Source of the DNA: Cryptomeria japonica
Lineage: Eukaryota > Streptophyta > Pinopsida > Cupressales > Cupressaceae
Length of the DNA stretch: 60,000 bases
Assembly: GCF_030272615.1 (NCBI RefSeq)
Contig: NC_081406.1
Coordinates: 260,515,386-260,575,385 of the forward strand
Reading direction: 5' to 3'
Position 1 is the stretch's first letter. Each line of letters begins with the position of its first letter. The notes beneath the pieces were generated by a model, which saw only the letters and a list, made by a program, of their open reading frames with translations, searched no databases and had not been told where the DNA came from. This document shows, piece by piece, positions 21,693 to 33,073 of this stretch. The position numbers were made by a program, and so were the translations under genes.

Positions 21693-22775
21693 ATGTCTTC
21701 TAAGTATTTCAGGAAGGACAGTCCAAAACTTGATGGAACCAACTATGGCATATGGAAGATCAAGATGGAGACTCATCTAAATTGCATTAGAAAGGACATC
21801 TAGGATGTTACAAAGAATGGCTATACTACTGCTATTCAAGGTCAACCTAGTCCAGCTAACTTGGCTAAAGATGAAGAAAATGATTGCAAGGCAAGAGAAG
21901 CACTTTTGAGTGCATTATCAGATCAGCAAATCATGGGATTATTAGATAGATCTATTGCTAAAGCTATTTGGGATCATTTGGAAAAATTGAATGAAGGAGA
22001 TTCCATAGTCAAAGTTGCAAAACTTGAAAGCTTTCGAGTCAGGTATGAAAATCTGAAAATGGAAGAAGATGAAAGGATTTCTGTTTTTATGGAAAGAGTT
22101 AATGAAATTGTTTTGGGTATTAAATGTTGTGGAGGAACCTTAAGTGAAAGTGAAATTGTTTCAAAAGTTTTAAGAGGATTGCCACCGGCATCCAAAATGA
22201 AAGTTACTGCTATAAACGAGTTAAGAACAATGCCTAGTACATCAGTAACTAGAGATACATTGATTGGAAAACTTTCAGCTTTTGAAATTGAGGAATTTAG
22301 TCTTGTTGCTACTATACAGACAGATTTAGCTTTTAAGGCATCAACATCATCTGCACCATCATTTGACAAATATAATTGGAAAGCCTTTTATGCAAGAGAA
22401 CTTGAAGAAAGCAGGAGAGAAAATGAAGAGCTTGAAGAACTTGAACCACTATTTGCAAGGAAAATGCCTAAAGGTCTAGTTGGAAGTAATTATGAAGGTA
22501 AAGCACCCTTTAAATGTTTTAACTGTAATAAGATTGGTCATATGGCTTCAAGATGCCCTGATAGACATGATAGACTAAGAGAAGAAGCTAGAAGAACATA
22601 CAAGCCTAACCCTGAATATCAAAGATACAGATTTAAGAAGAATAAAGATAAATCTTGTTATCTTGCTGATGAAGGAGTCACTGATGATTCTAATGAGGAT
22701 CTGGCAGAAAAAGAATGGGTCTTTGTTGCTATAGTAGAAGATCAACTAGCACCTACTGTTCAACCGGTAGAGTAG
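21693..22775 (+). pseudogene. Element E Gag with zinc knuckle
   Basis: ATG at 21693 follows the primer site at the usual distance (MSSKYFRKDSPKLDG). One stop, TAG at 21801-21803, replaces the Trp seen in B and C (YWKIT). After it 304 codons are open: AREALLSAL, IWDHLEKLNEGDS, FMERVNEIV, TRDTLIGKLSAFE, then the CCHC knuckle CFNCNKIGHMASRC (about 22516-22557) and GVTDDSNED. The open stretch ends at TAG 22773-22775. Gag packages element RNA. Only one substitution separates this Gag from an intact reading frame. Confidence 0.9.
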
Positions 22776-24183
22776 GCCCTGGAAGCTAAAGTAGAAGTTA
22801 AGGAGGAATGGATCATTGATTCAAGATGTTCACATCACATGACTGGAGATAAGAGTAAATTCTTATCCTTTTAGGAATATAATGGAGGTCTGGTAAGATT
22901 AGGAGATGATAAAGCTTGTTTAATCAAAGGTAAAGGTACAATATCTCTTGATGGTAAGCATAATACTAACAATGTTTACTATGTTGAAGGTTTAAAGCAT
23001 AATCTACTAAGTGTTGGTCAATTAGTTGAAACAGGATTTCAGTTATAGTTCAAGAATGGGAAATTCAAAATCATGAACAGAACTGGCTTGGAAATGGCCA
23101 CCAGTAATCAGACTAGAGGTAATATCTTTCATTTGAATAAAAATGAAAAGACATGCTTGATTGCACACATTGATGAAAGTTGGCTATGGCATAAGAGACT
23201 CTGTCATGTAAATTTTGATTGCATTGTGAAAATCAGTACTACTAAAGCAGTTAGAGATTTACCTAAGATTGTCAAACCTCACAATCCGGTATGTAAGGAA
23301 TGTCAATTTGGAAAACAAGTTAGAGCATCTTTTAAAAGTATTCCAGAAAAATCCAATAATGCTCTTGACTTAATTCATACTGATCTATGTGGTCTAGCTA
23401 GAACTAAAAGCTTACAAGGAGATAGATATTTCATGCTAATCATTGATGACTATTCTAGAATGTGTTGGGTTACTTTTCTTAGAGAAAAATCAGAAGCACT
23501 TGGGAAGTTCAAACTATTCAAAGAAATGGTAGAAAATGAAACTGACAAGAAAATCAAATGTCTGAGATCAGATCAAGGAGGTGAGTTCACATCTAAGGAA
23601 TTTAATACATTCTGTGAAGTAAATGGAATCAAAAGATAGTTATCAGCACCCCGGACACCACAACAGAATGGAATTGTAGAAAGGAAAAACAAAACTATCT
23701 TGGATGCAGCTAGAAGTATGTTATCTAGAGCAAATCTACCACATGTATATTGGAAAGAGGCAGTAAGCACATCGGTTTATAAACAAAGTTCACATCAAAG
23801 GTGAAACCGGTAAGACCCCTCATGAACTATGGTTTGGTATTACTCCTACTCTTAAGTATTTCAGAACATTTGGAAGTAAATGCTATATTAGAAGAGATGA
23901 ATATATTGGAAAATTCGATCCTAGAAGTGATGAAGGAATATTTCTTGGTTATTCATCTAAGAGCAAGGCATATAGATGTTTTAACAAAAGATTGCAGAAA
24001 ATTGTTGAGAGTACAAATGTGAAAATTGATGAATAGTTTAGAGGAACTTCAAGGTATATAGACTCTGAACTGGCAACAAAGATACTGACAAATGAACCTA
24101 CACTAAACACCCCAGTACAGAGTGAAGATCTAGTTACACCGGCATCATCTGAAAATTCCACGGTAACTGAGGAACAACAACAA
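22776..24183 (+). pseudogene. Element E protease and integrase
   Basis: In the Gag frame. The protease site reads WIIDSRCSHHMTGD: the Gly of catalytic DSG is Arg, so protease was lost even apart from stops (TAG 22872, TAG 23046). GAG-pre-integrase and zinc site follow (LWHKRLCHVNF, CKECQFGKQ). Integrase core is complete with HTDLCG, IDDYSRMCWVTFL and RSDQGGEF, then a TAG at 23637-23639 (KRQL in B), and VERKNKTILDAARSML. A short deletion near 23778 shifts the frame; the new frame carries HELWFGITPT, SDEGIFLGYS and a TAG at 24034. Confidence 0.88.
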
Positions 24184-25842
24184 ACGAAGACACCTTGATA
24201 TGTAAGATTGAATTATTCTAAAGATCAGATAATTGGAAACAAATATAAAGGAGTTATGACTAGAGGAAAATTGACAAATGAAGATGTATGTCTTATTTCT
24301 CAAATTGAACCATTATCAATAAATGAGGCATGAGAAGATAAATACTTGATTAAAGCTATGGAAGAAGAATTAGAACAAATTGAGAAAAATAATACATGGA
24401 CATTAGTTCCTCGGCCTAAAGATAAAAATGTAATTGGAACAAAATGGGTATTTAGAAACAAACTTAATGAAGATGGAAAGGTAATAAGGAATAAAGCAAG
24501 ACTAGTGTGTAAGGGATATGCAAAGAAAGAAGGAATTGATTACAATGAAACCTTTGCACCGGTAGCTAGAGTTGAGGTAGTCAAATTATTCTTGGCTTTT
24601 GTAGCACACAAGAACTACAAAGTATATCAAATGGACATTAAATGTGCATTTCTAAATGGAGATCTTGAAGAAGAAGTTTATATTGAGCAACCTGCTGGAT
24701 TTTCTTTGACAGATAACAAAGATATGGTTTGTAGGTTAAGGAAAGCTTTGTATGGATTGAAACAAGCTCCAAGAGCTTGGTATGCTAGATTGGATAAATA
24801 TCTTTTGAAGATTGGTTTTTCTAAAGGTAATGCTGACAGAAATTTATACTATAAAGTAACTAATCATGATATCTTGGTTATAGAAGTTTTTGTTGATGAT
24901 ATAATCTTTGAAGGAGAAGATGGATTATGTAAAGACTTTTCTAATGAGATGCAACAAGAATTTGAAATGTTTATGATTGGAGAGATAAAATTCTTTTTAG
25001 GATTGTAGATTTCACATATTGATAAAAGTATATTCTTGAGTCAATCTAAGTACTTGAAGGAGTTACTAAAGAAATTTGAGATGGAAAACTCTAAACCAGT
25101 AAGCACACCTATGACTACAACTGATAAATTATCTTTGAAGGATGAATCAGAACCTATTAATCCGACAAGATACAAATCTATGATAAGAGGACTACTGTAT
25201 TTAACACAAACAAGACCTGATATTATGAATGTAGTATGTATTGTTTCTAGATTTCAAAGTAATCCTAAAGAAAATCATGAATTAGCAGTAAAAAGGAATT
25301 TTCGGTACTTGCAAGGTACTAAAAATCTTGGCTTGTGGTATCCTAGAGATGAAAACTTTGAATTATGTGCATACACAGATGCAAACTGGGTAGGAGATGT
25401 GGATGACAGAAAAAGAACCACCGGCGGAGCATTTTTTCTTGGAAACAGATTAATTTCTTGGTTGAGTAAGAAAAAAAGTTGTACATCTTTATCAACAGCT
25501 GAATCAGAATATGTTGCAGCAGCAACTAACTGTACACAGGTATTATGGCTTAAGCAAATGTTGAAGGACATAAAGGTAAAATACAAGGAATCTATAATTA
25601 TCTATTGTGATAACACTACAACAATTGATATATCTAAGAATCCGGTACTACATTCTAAAACTAAACATGTTTCTATCAAATTGAATTTTCTGAAAGAGAA
25701 TGTTGAAGCAAAAGAAGTAAAACTAGTTTATGTGAATACTAAAGAGCAGATTGTAGATATTTTCACTAAACCTTTGCCTAAGGAAACTTTTGAATATCTC
25801 AGAGACCAGCTTGGGGTTATACTCCCACCGATAGAGACTTAG
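24184..25842 (+). pseudogene. Element E reverse transcriptase and RNase H
   Basis: After YVRLNYSKDQI, with TGA at 24196 and TGA at 24331, the RT is open for 220 codons from 24346: [68 protein letters not shown] and the catalytic FVDDIIF. TAG at 25006-25008 replaces Gln of FLGLQ. The next 268 codons hold the RT tail and RNase H: AYTDANWVGDVDDRKR, LSTAESEYVAAA, IYCDNT and the family end TKEQIVDIFTKPLP, stopping at 25842. Full family length. Confidence 0.92.
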
Positions 25843-26246
25843 ACAGTTGATGTTTTTCATCAACCGACAAATATAACAGAGAAATTCTTTACTCCGGCTT
25901 TGATGAGGAAGCTACTTCTCAGGGGGAGAAGTTGTTAAAATGGAGAAGTTGGTATAATGGTTCGTATTTTGTATTGGAACCTAGTTTTTGTATTTCTTTG
26001 GCATTTGATGTCAAAGGGGGAGAGATTGATATGGAAAAACACATGATATTCCTAGGGGGAGAGACTTTATCCCTTGAGGGAGAGATTGTTACTATTTGGA
26101 GAGATTAATTACTCTCTATATCTAAATTTTGATTTCTAGTTATGATCTCTTTTGGGAGATTGTTGGTTTTTGTTATTTGGCATTTCTGTTTTGGCACTTT
26201 GATGGTTTTTCCATCTTGTGTTGCCATCAACGCCAAAGGGGGAGAT
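25843..26246 (+). promoter_or_regulatory. Element E 3' untranslated stretch with several polypurine tracts
   Basis: About 400 bp without an ORF. The true plus-strand primer AAAGGGGGAGAT is at 26235-26246, next to the 3' LTR. Extra G-rich tracts of the same kind occur at about 25920 (AGGGGGAGAAG), 26016 (AAAGGGGGAGAGA), 26054 (AGGGGGAGAGA) and 26079 (GAGGGAGAGA). Confidence 0.75.
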
Positions 26247-27284
26247 TGGTATTTTTTTTTCATTGATGTCAACACCTACTAACACTTATCAACTCAGGCA
26301 ATGTTGACTGGCAAGCAAGTGACTTATGCACAATCACCGGTACCTTATCCACCGGCAGGATATATTGTTCACAGGCACTTGGAATGACATGAAGAACACC
26401 TAGTTATGTCGAAGACATTGTTTGGAAACCTTGTCTTGGAGAATTGTTCATTGGTATATTCGAGTTTGCATATTTGTTGTTACCAGCAAATAGGTCCAGA
26501 ATAAGCACTGGCAGGCTTATCTATTCCAAATCAGCACGACATGCTTTGGAGATGATTTATTATTGTTGTAAATGCATTAAGCTGACATGTTGAATCATAT
26601 ATTGCATCGGTTATTGATTTATTTGTAAATTTCTTTTATTGTAATATCTTTTAGAGATGACCTACTAAAATTGGTCTTAGGTTATGGTATATATGTAAAG
26701 ATATTATTTGTAAGATCGATATGCGATTAAGGAAAAGATTTATAAGAAGGTATATGCAAGATTAAGTAGAGCTATACACGCAGGCATCATTTGAAGGTTG
26801 AAGGAAGGTTTTCGTGAAGGCAATCAGAACTACACCTGTACTAAATTCAGCATATGAAGATGCTATTTTGAGCAGTACATCATTATTGGATTTAACCATC
26901 CAATTATAATCAGTGTGACTCCCATTTGTGTTTGAGCTGTGAGCTCTAGGCACTTGGCCTTTCTGCATGTGCAGACCCCATTTGTATACACATACTATCT
27001 ACAGTAGTATCATTTGATTGTGGGTAAGGTTTCCCACCATGGTTTTTCCCCTTATAGGGTTTCCACGTACAAAAATTGGTGTTATGTGTTGTGGATGTTA
27101 TTGTCTTTCTGTTTCATACATTAATCTTTACTAGTACTACAATTAACTGATAAAATGTCTACCGGCATAAAGTTTGGTTCACCCGTATTAAGAATTAAGT
27201 TTGGATAAGTTGTTTTTGGTTTAAATTTATTTGACAACTGATTCAACCCCCCCCTCTCCTCTCAGTTGTCTCTAGGACCTAACA
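26247..27284 (+). repeat. 3' LTR of element E
   Basis: Matches the 5' LTR through its length and ends CCTAACA at 27284. Its first bases read TGGTATTTT where the 5' LTR has TGTTGGTATTTT, so three bases have been lost at the very terminus. C-tract is 8 long here. Confidence 0.9.
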
Positions 27285-27539
27285 GAGCCTATTGTCATAT
27301 ATTGTGATAATTCTAGTTCTATTAACATGTCAAAGAAGCCGGTGCAACATTCAAAGACTAAACATTTATCAATAAAGTATCATTTCTTGAGAGAAAGAAT
27401 CAATGGAGAGGAAGTGAAGCTAGAGTATGTATCCACAAAGGAACAAATTGCTGATATTTTCACCAAGCCTTTGCCTGCAGATACATTTGTCTATTTGAGA
27501 GACAAGTTAGGGGTATCCACCCCTCCTGATAGGAACTAG
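27285..27539 (+). pseudogene. Element C RNase H, C-terminal end
   Basis: Continues the reading broken at 20585: IVIYCDNSSSINMSKKP, SKTKHLSIKYHFLRE, VSTKEQIADIFTKPLP and a stop at 27537-27539. The 70-codon tail is open and matches the E and H RNase H ends. Confidence 0.9.
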
Positions 27540-27835
27540 ATGCATTGAGTTGCATCAATCCGGTAGGCTTCATAGTCTTATCTTCTTGTTTGGATTGATG
27601 AGTTTATGTTTCTCCTCTAATGGAGTACTCTATTTGTGATTCGGTTGAGTTGATTCATTTATCTAAGGGAGAGATTTTGGTTTTTTGTCTTGAGAACCTT
27701 TGTCATTGATGTCAAAGGGGGACAGAAAGCATGTGAAAAACTGTTTTATCTTCTTGATCTTAGGGAGAGTTTGTTGGAGATGTTTTATTTCTTTGCATTT
27801 ATTGTTTTTCACATCCACATGTTGCCATCAATGCC

Positions 27836-27847
27836 AAAGGGGGAGAT
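27836..27847 (+). promoter_or_regulatory. Polypurine tract of element C
   Basis: AAAGGGGGAGAT immediately before the 3' LTR start TGTTGGAC. A second tract, AAAGGGGGACAG, lies upstream at about 27715. Confidence 0.88.
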
Positions 27848-28655
27848 TGTTGGACATTGTTGTTACTAGGATATGTTGTTGTCATTGATTTCAACATATT
27901 CTTGTGTTTTATTGTGACAAACATATTCCTGTGATTAATTGCCTCGATGGTTGCAAATTGGTTTATTGGGACCATGGTTTGATGTATGGAGTATTTCTTG
28001 TATCATTATATCCTTCTACATTGGTTTAAGTGATCTAGAAGCTTAATTGCTCATATCATATGATCCAATTTACAGTTTGGTTTTTCTAATCAATGCTTTG
28101 CAAAGTTTGGTATTTCCTCTGGTATATTCCATTGTGATTAGATATTGAGTTGCGATTTTGGGAATTTGTTTTGAATGTTCTTGTGTATCTTCCTTTTAGA
28201 TGGTTCATGATTTGGTGCTCAAAAATTTCTCTTTCCTCGTGGCAGTTGTTGTTGTTTGAGTATTCTTCAGTTTCAGATGTTGATCAATGGTTTTGATAAG
28301 TGGTGTTGGTGCAGCTATTACAGATGATTATAATGTGATTGTTGGTGTTTCCTAATTATGTCTTATTTGTTTTGATCATCTATATTGATCCTTGTGTGAG
28401 TTTTTGGTGATTTTCATGATCTGGTGATATTCTTCGTGTTATGTGGTATATTGGTGGTGTAGCGTGTTGTGGTTGATCTTGGCATGAGTTTTGATGGTGT
28501 TACATGTTTGAGCATTTGGTTTAGGTCCATGTTATATTATGTATATCATAATATTGGTCTGGTGGTCGATCTTTGTATCGTGTGATATAATATTGTAATT
28601 GTGAGTTGAGGGTTTGAACGACCTTGTAGTCAAGGTTGATGAATTGTATAAATAG
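27848..28655 (+). repeat. 3' LTR of element C, first part
   Basis: Matches 9648 onward to the TATA box (TATAAATAG, 28647-28655), where element F interrupts it. The rest is at 44638-45212. Confidence 0.9.
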
Positions 28656-29584
28656 TGTTGGAATCAAGGATCATTGAGCGGGGGGTGAATTAGTAATCTA
28701 CCAGTAAAGGAATTTTATAACTTAATCTCAAACCATCAGAAGCATATGCAAGAAAGTAAAATGTATAAACATAAGACAATCGACCACAAAATCATAACAC
28801 TAGGATTTTTACGTGGAAACCCAAATGGGAAAAACCGTAGTGGGATTTGAACCCACAATATTATTCTACTATGGCCAGTAGCAAAACAACATTACAAAAG
28901 GGGAATGCACCTGCATTCAAGCTTACAACCTTTAGCTCACTACTCAAATTACAATATGGAAGTCTCACTGACCTATAGATCATTTACAATGATAAATACA
29001 ATGATTGAACTCCAAAATAGAATCAAATAATGTCTGGATGAGTTTCAGTTAAGTACAAGAAATCTGACTATAACACCTATGCTACTCTACTCTATTTTGC
29101 TTCTTAGTCAACTACTGGATCAAGAATGCGCAATAAATTTATGCCAAAAAGGTTTCTCGATCACTAATCACACATACCACACCATACCACACACCAAAAA
29201 GATCTTCTATATCAGTCTTATATATCCACAATCACAAACTAAACAATTTTCAAGTCAACCTGTAATGTAACATGTAATCATGAGTTGACTTGAATCGGAT
29301 CACCAAAAACATGTGGATCATCCAAATGATGTTAAAATAATTTCTATATATCATCCCTATCATTTCATGCACAAATTTCACCACTGCAATCATTGGAAAG
29401 CTTCCAGACCAAAACTGCTCTGCTTATCATGAAATACCAGTTAGTTATCATTGGATCACATTCACTTCTAGTTACCAAAATTCATAATTATTGGATAGGA
29501 TTTGCATGAGTATTTTCCATCAACGACAACCCTAGATCATTATTCATTCATTAGTATCCATCGAATGAGTGTCAATTACCAACA
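28656..29584 (-). repeat. 3' LTR of element F
   Basis: 929 bp, TGTTGGAATC at 28656 (the LTR end read on plus) to ACCAACA at 29584. A TATA-like TATATAAGAC on the minus strand lies at 29215-29224, repeated in the other LTR near 44283-44292. Confidence 0.9.
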
Positions 29585-29596
29585 ATCTCCCCCTTT
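29585..29596 (-). promoter_or_regulatory. Polypurine tract of element F
   Basis: AAAGGGGGAGAT on the minus strand abutting the 3' LTR, identical to that of element A. Further copies follow inward at about 29670-29677 and 30509-30519. Confidence 0.85.
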
Positions 29597-29637
29597 GGCA
29601 TTGATGGTAACACTCATGAAAAATGACTATGTTGAAA

Positions 29638-29708
29638 CAACCTGGATACCAGATCAAAATTTCTAAGGCTCCCCCTTAGAAAAAAATTTCAAAAACTTGT
29701 ATCATTCT
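29638..29708. repeat. 71-bp direct repeat, left copy
   Basis: Begins CAACCTGGATACC and matches 30421-30491 with a handful of differences. The pair brackets a 712-bp foreign segment within element F's 3' non-coding part. Confidence 0.85.
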
Positions 29709-30420
29709 TGTAGGATTTTGCCAAGATCAAGGGCACAATGAAAAGCATAAAAGAGACAATAAGATGACAAGAACAAACTATATTCTCATCAATATGCAAA
29801 ATGATCAACTGGATTAACCAATACAATGAATAGAGGCCTGCTTATATAGGCAAGGCCATATGGATGTATGAGCACACAAATATGACATGTGGCTCAATGA
29901 GAAACAAGGGAAGGTAAGAAATACTAAGGGTAGGTAGGAGAAATAATATAATATTCCACAAGAGGTGGATGACCCACCGAATGTGGAGTGTAACAGCAAA
30001 ATAAGACCACAAAAGGTGGAATTTCTCCTACAAGCTCTATCCCTATGTGCACACTTCCCTAAGTGTCTCAAATCCAAACTACGAAGAGATGCATTATCCT
30101 AAGTTAACTTAAGTAAGTGTAATAATATCCAAAATGAATATTTATTTACACCAGAATATGCAGCATTTGTGTCTAGCTTCCAAACTCATCGTTTGACAGT
30201 GGGGAGTTCTTATGTTATTCCTTCATTTGATGCCTTCATAGAAATGTTGATATTGGAACAAACTAAGTTGTTGAACATAGGGTTTCTCAAGTCTTCAAAT
30301 TCCAAGGCTTTGGTAGCAAATCAAGGAAATCAAGGAAGTCAAGGCAAAGATTCTAACAAGAAGAAGAAGCAATCTAAGTCTAAACCACACTAGGAAAAGG
30401 GACAATCATCCTCTCCATCA
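29709..30420 (+). mobile_element. Foreign filler in element F carrying a gag fragment of another copia lineage
   Basis: Plus-strand reading from about 30148 gives FTPEYAAFVSSFQTHRLTVG, then PSFDAFIEMLILEQTKLLNIG, LKSSNSKALVANQGNQGSQG and a Lys-rich tail, ending with a stop at 30391-30393. This resembles the C-terminal half of Gag from a different plant copia lineage, the part before the zinc knuckle. It does not resemble the Gag of B, C, E, H or L. The rest of the segment (29709-30140) is non-coding and unrecognised. Flanked by the 71-bp direct repeats, which are far too long for a target duplication. Confidence 0.6.
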
Positions 30421-30491
30421 CAACCTGGATACCGGATCAAAATTTCTAAGGCTCCCCCTTGGACAAAAATTTCAAAAAATTGTATCATTCT
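30421..30491. repeat. 71-bp direct repeat, right copy
   Basis: Second copy of 29638-29708. After it, the element F 3' non-coding sequence continues with another CTCCCCCTTT tract at about 30509. Confidence 0.85.
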
Positions 30492-30585
30492 ATACATTTT
30501 TCACTCTACTCTCCCCCTTTGATAGCAATACCAAAGTTGGGGTGCTTGCACCAAAACTTATATACAGGGGTATATACCAAATACT

Positions 30586-31980
30586 CTATATATACTCGAA
30601 GATATCTGCAAAAATGGTCTTCAAAAATCCTAAGTGGGTATCCCACCCATTCTTCAAGTTATCCAAAACTATGATGAATGCACTAAAAACATAGGCATAA
30701 ATCTTCACATCTTTGAATTTAGATGGAACTAGTTGAGCCATTATCTTCAAGCAATCAACTTTATTGCTCAACATGGTGTCCATCCGAGGAGAAATAAGGT
30801 TTTGGAGCTCACCAAACCACTTCAAAATATTCTCCTTATCTGAATTAAGGCTTGAGATTTGATCAGTAAGAGCCAATACCTGACATTCTATACTGTTGGC
30901 AAGGAAAACATTGGAATCAAATGACTGAGCTATACTGTCAATTTTTCCCTAGCAGATACTTATTTGCTTATCTACATCTGAGGTGAGCTTGGACAGTGAG
31001 AGACATGATTTGTATATCATCCCACCTTCACCCAATGCCTCATACATAGTCTCTAGTCCTTTATTTAATCTAACTCTATCATCTTCTGGAAAGTCTACAT
31101 TCTCACCTCCTTGAATCTATCCAATACCTTCTTGGTGGTTGCCTTCTCCAATGATTCAAAATTGGTACAGATATTGTTAATTGATTGTAAGAGCTTACTA
31201 GAGGGGTTGGAATTCAGATCTAGTTGCACTTTTGGTGCCACCTTTTACAAAATACTCATAGACATCTCAATCAGCCTCTTGTCCTTAGTCTCAGATTTTA
31301 CCAAGTCCTGACTAGCTTGAGCCTGGATGTTGCAGCTACCATTAGCCTTTTTGTCATGGACATCTTACCAATGTTAAGCAGTTTATCAAAATTGATGGAG
31401 ATTTGTGGGATAACTCTTTTCCCTTTGTCCTTTGGAGTGTCAATTTCCATGATTGCTAGGACATTGTCAGTTCTCTATTTTTCCTTATCTACTTCTTCTA
31501 CCTTATCCTATACCTTCTCCTTCACTACTTCTTTATCCTTAACTTGTGCACTAGTGTCCCTACTTGGTATAGTATCATCTTTAGGAGTCTTTTTGGCCTC
31601 TTCACCTTTCATTTCCACTGTCTTCAGATGATCAACTAGAGTATTTTGGCTATCTACTGCATCAAGAGTTACATTGGCCTAGTCTACCAAATACAAAGTA
31701 TCTTCCTTTGGAGGTTCATCATCATACTTAGGGTTGATTGGTAATTGATTGTCCTTTAGGAACCTTTTTCCATATTTCTTCAGTCTCTTTTCTTACTTCT
31801 TCAACCCTGCCAACCATAAGTTTATTGACTCTATTTTTTCTTTTGAATTCCTTCTGGTTGGCTGACTCCATAAGATTAACAACTTCTTCTTGAGATATGC
31901 AAGCACTGATATTTGTCAATTCACACTCTTTCATTTCTTTATCTTGTCTGCTTGCAATTGGCCTTCTAGCATCAAGAATA
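30586..31980 (-). pseudogene. Element F polyprotein, C-terminal module (heavily broken)
   Basis: Minus-strand pieces 31934-31728 and 30876-30586 are open; between them coding-like sequence with stops includes VDSQNT near 31650 (ADSQNT in element A) and Lys/Asp/Glu-rich linkers. The 30876 piece is helical (LTDQISSLNSDKENILKWFG). Together they correspond to element A 2250-1094. No domain recognised. Confidence 0.5.
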
Positions 31981-31982
31981 TT

Positions 31983-32957
31983 TTATAGATCTTTCAGAAT
32001 GTTGCATTCTAACTCAATTAATGACTTGCTGAAGTTATGCAGATGCAACACAACAGCTTCCTCAACTTCCCTTTTCTCTTTCTCATCAAAATCATCATAG
32101 TATACACTAATATTCTTAAGATTACCATCCTTAACAATTTCATCAGTTATCTCTTTTGCAGTTAATGGAGGAATAAAGGTATATTTACCTTCCACCTTGT
32201 CGGATTCAAGGTCCTTATCAAATTTTGTTCTTAGCCTTCTTCCTCTTTTAGGCCTGTTGGTTAGAGAGGGTTCAAATTGTGTTTTCTTGCTCGGTTGGGC
32301 GCCACTGGACTATGGTTTCCTAATCACCTTGATGAATTCTCCTTTCTTCTTTGCTTTCTTTGCTTCCTCGTCTGACTTAGTCTCTGAAGCAACAAGAGAT
32401 ATAGCTACATAAGTTATTTTTGGCTTTGACTTCTTCTTCAACACTCCTTTTCTGAATGTAGATGACTTCACCGGAGTAGAAGAAGACTTAGTCTCCTTAG
32501 GCTTTGACTGGGAGTGAACTGGTTCAACCTTAGGCTTCTTTGATTCCTCTTTAGCTTCAATTTATGTCTTCTTCTTCCTCACTTGCTTGATTGCCTCTCT
32601 AGTGAATCCCATTTGCACAACCACTTCCTCAACCATTTTAGATACCTTTATTTTTCTTATCGGCTAGGTGAATTTCTCATGTAACTCCATATCCTTCTCC
32701 TTGAAGTTGCCAAATCTTGGTTCACTTAAGTCCACCAATTTGGTTAGAAGGTGTTGAGAATAGACCTCAAGCATTTGGGTATCAACCTCATAGCCCATTG
32801 GCAAAATCCATATAGTTCTTGGTTCTATCACCTCCATATGGCATCGATCTTTATATACCATGAAACAGATAGTGTTTACATATTTGTCTACTACCTCTTT
32901 AGGGATCCTTACTCTATTCTTCATTCTGCCTTGGAAAATTTTAAAGAATCTCCACAA
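31983..32957 (-). pseudogene. Element F polyprotein, MGYEVD and GNL modules
   Basis: 32957-32664 begins MWRFFKIFQGRMKNRVRIPK and has VDKY, ICFM, MEV, TIW and MGYEVD in the order and spacing of element A 3171-2900. A Lys-rich linker with stops follows. 32195-31983 has LTAKEI, DGNLKN, YYDDF and LHL, matching LTPEEI, EGNLSN, YQFF and LHL at the end of A's module. The two segments share a frame. The conserved residues survive in both copies although the surrounding linkers have diverged, which argues for past selection on protein sequence. Confidence 0.68.
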
Positions 32958-33073
32958 GGTAGCTTTCTAATTCTCTCTTTTTCCCAATCTTTGCATGCCT
33001 TGCTTGAGATGAGAGGCCACTGGTAAGTCGTAAGCCCATTGGACTCTACCTGTGTCGAGATATTTTTCATGAA

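Larger units (their letters stand above)
20586..27284 (+). mobile_element. Element E: nearly complete Ty1/copia retrotransposon
   Basis: 5' LTR 20586-21635, primer site 21638-21649, gag-pol 21693-25842, polypurine tract 26235-26246, 3' LTR 26247-27284. Target duplication GAGCT (20581-20585) versus GAGCC (27285-27289), one mismatch. LTRs are about 1,050 and 1,038 bp and very similar by eye, and the coding region has only about nine stops and one frameshift. It is therefore the best preserved copia here and among the youngest insertions. It splits element C's RNase H. Confidence 0.92.

Noticed and set aside
29638-30491. The 71-bp repeats as LTRs of a tiny element (TRIM)
   Set aside because: They do not begin with TG and end with CA, have no primer site or polypurine tract inside, and are homologous to element F's own 3' region.
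31111-31631. Plus-strand ORFs that look like membrane proteins
   Set aside because: Hydrophobic appearance comes from antisense reading of the charged element F tail.
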